The notes below the pieces were generated by a model. It saw only the letters and a program-made list of their open reading frames with translations, was not told the DNA's origin and ran no database searches. From Chromatiales bacterium (GTDB lineage: Bacteria; Pseudomonadota; Gammaproteobacteria; UBA6429; Thiohalophilaceae): a stretch of 7,802 bases of DNA. Positions 6,185 to 7,802 of the stretch are shown piece after piece (position 1 is the stretch's first letter; the number at the start of each line of letters is the position of its first letter). The stretch covers positions 1 to 7,802 of the forward strand of contig JALXDW010000107.1 in the NCBI GenBank assembly GCA_027070385.1, written 5' to 3'. The position numbers were made by a program, and so were the translations under genes.

Positions 6185-6415
6185 ATGCCGCACCATGAAT
6201 CTAAAAATTGTCCACGTTGCCAGGCTGATTTTGAATGTAAAGTTGGCTCAATACTAGCCTGTCAGTGCTCGAGTGTTTTTTTATCCATATCCGAACGGGA
6301 TTATGTCAGTGCACGATACGATGATTGTCTTTGTGTAAGTTGTCTGGTAGAGATGCAAACTGAATTCAGTATTTTGAGTCACGATAAGAAAATCTCACAA
6401 TATTTACAGCATTAA
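6185..6415 (+). CDS. Cysteine-rich CWC-family small protein
   Basis: This 76-residue protein has eight cysteines at 9, 12, 18, 26, 28, 48, 50 and 53, in the order Cys-Pro-x-Cys, Phe-x-Cys, Cys-x-Cys-Ser, and Cys-x-Cys-x2-Cys-Leu. That is the pattern of the 'cysteine-rich CWC' family, where the middle pair is normally Cys-Trp-Cys; here the Trp is Gln27. The spacing suggests one or two bound zinc ions. It has no signal peptide, so it should be cytoplasmic. ATG 6185 has GAGG at 6174-6177; an ATG at 6181 is out of frame and closes after five codons. It lies 12 bases after the DUF481 gene. Biochemical function is not known for the family. Confidence 0.85.
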   Translation: MPHHESKNCPRCQADFECKVGSILACQCSSVFLSISERDYVSARYDDCLCVSCLVEMQTEFSILSHDKKISQYLQH

Positions 6416-6430
6416 TTCAGGTTAAAGGCA

Positions 6431-7108
6431 ATGGTAATGGAAGAAAAAAAATTTGAGCTTGTCAGTTTTGCATTATGTCCTTATGTTCAGCGGGCTCGTG
6501 CAATATTAATTGAAAAGAATATCAAACATGATATCAAGTTTATTGATTTGGATAGTCCACCGGAGTGGTTCTTTGATATCTCCCCAATGGAGAAAGTGCC
6601 TGTATTGCTGGTTGATGGCAAACCGCTGTTTGAGTCAATGGTGAGAGGTGAGTATCTGGATGAAGTGACAGAGGGATCCTTACACCCGCTGGATCCTTTT
6701 GATAAAGCCGTTAATCGTGCGTGGATTGAATATGGCAATACCATCTTGTCGGAAACCTACGATCTTTTTACAACCAGTGATGAAAAACGTTTTAAACAGA
6801 TAACGGCTTCGCTGGATGAGAAATTTGATACTCTGGAAGATGAATGTCTGCAAGGAACACCTTTTTTTAATGGTGACAAGTTTGCAATCATTGATGCAGT
6901 TTATGCCCCTGTTTTCCGTTTTCACATTGCACTGGCACAATATAATGACTTTGGTTTTTTTGATGACAGACCTCAGCTATGTTTGTGGCGAGATACTTTA
7001 TTATCTTACGATGCTGTTATTAAAAGTGTTCCGGAAGATTATGCCAATGAACTCGACGTTTATTTGCGTAAACAGGATTCCATCTTTTCTTCAAAGATGA
7101 AAGCATAA
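6431..7108 (+). CDS. Glutathione S-transferase-family protein with catalytic-type Cys
   Basis: This 225-residue protein has the two-domain glutathione transferase layout. The N-terminal thioredoxin-like domain (about 8-82) has Leu-Cys-Pro-Tyr-Val-Gln-Arg with Cys16 at the active-site position, the cis-Pro in Lys-Val-Pro-Val (55-58) and the glutathione-binding Glu68-Ser69. The all-helical C-terminal domain includes the Ile-Ile-Asp-Ala-Val-Tyr-Ala-Pro capping segment (153-160). A Cys-Pro-Tyr site is typical of omega-like or glutathionyl-reducing members, which do thiol transfer or de-glutathionylation rather than conjugation. The substrate cannot be predicted. Start ATG 6431 is the longest option; in-frame ATG 6437 has AAAGG at 6424-6428 with better spacing (8 bases) and may be the real one. 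It lies 15 bases after the CWC gene and 6 bases before the next. Confidence 0.9.
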   Translation: MVMEEKKFELVSFALCPYVQRARAILIEKNIKHDIKFIDLDSPPEWFFDISPMEKVPVLLVDGKPLFESMVRGEYLDEVTEGSLHPLDPFDKAVNRAWIEYGNTILSETYDLFTTSDEKRFKQITASLDEKFDTLEDECLQGTPFFNGDKFAIIDAVYAPVFRFHIALAQYNDFGFFDDRPQLCLWRDTLLSYDAVIKSVPEDYANELDVYLRKQDSIFSSKMKA

Positions 7109-7114
7109 AGTACG

Positions 7115-7507
7115 ATGCAACAATATAAAACGCGGTACTGGTCGCTGAATGTCCCGGCTTTATGGGATGCAGAATTATCGGATGATACAGATGTTATTTA
7201 TGACAAGGCTGGTGTGGGTGAGCTGGTGATCAGTACTTTGTACCAGGCTGATGGTATTTCTGATGGGCAACTGGAGGAAATGGCTGCTGAACACCTGGAT
7301 TCCGATGCTGTTATAGAAGATGTGGTTTGTGGTGATTTTGCCGGTATTGCTGTAAGTTTTGAGCAAGATGGTGAATACTGGAGTGAGTGGTATTTAAGAA
7401 GTGAAAAAATATTGCTGTTTATCACCTATAATTGTGATGTAGACAAGATAGAAGTGGATGAAGATGTGGTGGAATCCATTTTAGAATCACTTGAAGAAAT
7501 AACCTGA
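7115..7507 (+). CDS. Acidic cytoplasmic protein of unknown function (130 residues)
   Basis: I do not recognise a named family. The protein has no signal peptide or membrane segment and is strongly acidic, with long Asp/Glu-rich parts and a Glu-rich end. Visible features are an early Tyr-Trp-Ser ... Pro-Ala-Leu-Trp segment (8-17), a Gly-Glu-Leu-Val-Ile-Ser-Thr-Leu strand (35-42), and a Tyr-Trp-Ser-Glu-Trp-Tyr-Leu to Leu-Leu-Phe-Ile-Thr-Tyr-Asn region (88-106) that looks like paired beta strands. A final helix covers about 112-128. The general pattern recalls small alpha/beta proteins that pack against a partner or act as immunity-like proteins, but nothing specific supports that. It starts 6 bases after the transferase gene with no clear ribosome site, so it is probably translated by coupling. 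Confidence 0.8.
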   Translation: MQQYKTRYWSLNVPALWDAELSDDTDVIYDKAGVGELVISTLYQADGISDGQLEEMAAEHLDSDAVIEDVVCGDFAGIAVSFEQDGEYWSEWYLRSEKILLFITYNCDVDKIEVDEDVVESILESLEEIT

Positions 7508-7561
7508 GGTCTGCGACCCCAGCAGTTTTATTAAAAGGCCTTTGCTAAAGGAGTGAAACAC

Positions 7562-7802
7562 ATGCTGGAACTTAGACCGAACTGTGAATGTTGCAACAAG
7601 GATCTTCCACCTGATTCACTCGAAGCCGTTATTTGTACTTTTGAATGTACCTTTTGTAAAGACTGTGCAAAGACAACATTAAAAGGTATTTGCCCTAATT
7701 GTGGCGGTAATCTTGTTTCCCGACCTGTTCGCCCATATAAAGAACTTATCAAACACCCCGGCTCAACTAAAAGAATCTTTAAGGTATCGGGTTGTACGGG
7801 TC
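7562..7802 (+). CDS. DUF1272-family cysteine-rich zinc-ribbon-like protein (3' end beyond the window)
   Basis: ATG 7562 opens 80 codons with no stop before the window edge. The start has a strong ribosome site, AAAGGAG at 7547-7553, 8 bases upstream. The product begins Met-Leu-Glu-Leu-Arg-Pro-Asn-Cys-Glu-Cys-Cys, the hallmark of DUF1272. It continues with Cys at 25, 29, 32, 35, 44 and 47, in the forms Phe-Glu-Cys-Thr-Phe-Cys-x2-Cys and Cys-Pro-Asn-Cys-Gly-Gly. An Arg-Pro-x-Arg-Pro segment and a Pro-Gly-Ser-Thr ... Phe-Lys end follow. The fold is expected to bind two zinc ions. The family is short, so only a few residues should be missing. It is the second small zinc-type protein in this run, after the CWC protein. 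Function is unknown. Confidence 0.9.
   Translation, partial: MLELRPNCECCNKDLPPDSLEAVICTFECTFCKDCAKTTLKGICPNCGGNLVSRPVRPYKELIKHPGSTKRIFKVSGCTG

Noticed and set aside
7511..7532. Possible weak terminator: CTGC/GCAG stem followed by TTTTATT
   Set aside because: Only four base pairs with a 7-base loop; too weak to call, although it sits sensibly between two genes.
7534..7543. Perfect palindrome AAAGGCCTTT before the DUF1272 gene
   Set aside because: It has no loop and is only ten bases long, so it cannot be distinguished from chance.

Overview
The window looks like chromosomal DNA of a gammaproteobacterium with AT-leaning composition. The main evidence is a class II ribonucleotide reductase split into NrdJa and NrdJb (the arrangement known from Pseudomonas), a PpnP/YaiE-type nucleoside phosphorylase, a YbcJ-type S4 protein and a DUF481 outer-membrane protein. 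A marine or sulfur/methylotroph-type lineage is possible, but I cannot name a genus from sequence alone. Every gene I can support lies on the + strand. There are no rRNA or tRNA genes, no CRISPR array, and no recognisable transposase or phage gene.

Region 1 (1-2982) is a B12-dependent ribonucleotide reductase locus. The large catalytic chain NrdJa enters from the left edge, lacking about its first 100 residues. It carries the radical Cys within the Asn-x-Cys-x-Glu triad but ends without the C-terminal redox cysteines. Those cysteines are on the separate protein NrdJb (TSCPD domain plus Cys-rich tail). The 421 bases between the halves are not empty. They hold two tiny single-pass membrane proteins of 40 and 46 residues that align without gaps from Met to the shared Val-Leu-Pro, so they look like tandem paralogs. 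They also hold a perfect 8-bp hairpin that buries an AGGAGG sequence just before nrdJb.

Region 2 (2983-3325) is a 343-base non-coding stretch with two diverged copies of a roughly 65-bp element sharing both ends. The second copy folds into an 11-bp perfect, extendable stem. Its right end should carry the promoter of the next gene.

Region 3 (3326-4688) holds three separate genes: a small, basic, exported six-cysteine protein of unknown function, a SpoU/TrmH-family RNA 2'-O-methyltransferase, and ppnP.

Region 4 (4764 to the right edge) is a tight co-directional run that could be one transcript: a YbcJ-like RNA-binding protein, a lipoprotein, a DUF481 beta-barrel protein, a cysteine-rich CWC protein, a glutathione S-transferase-like protein, an acidic unknown protein, and a DUF1272 zinc-ribbon-like protein that runs off the end. 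Gaps are 0 to 54 bases, with one overlap. The contents are mixed (RNA binding, envelope, thiol/metal binding), so a shared pathway is not evident.

The best candidate for something undescribed is the pair of membrane microproteins inside the split nrdJ locus, followed by the paired hairpin elements and the orphan six-Cys exported protein.
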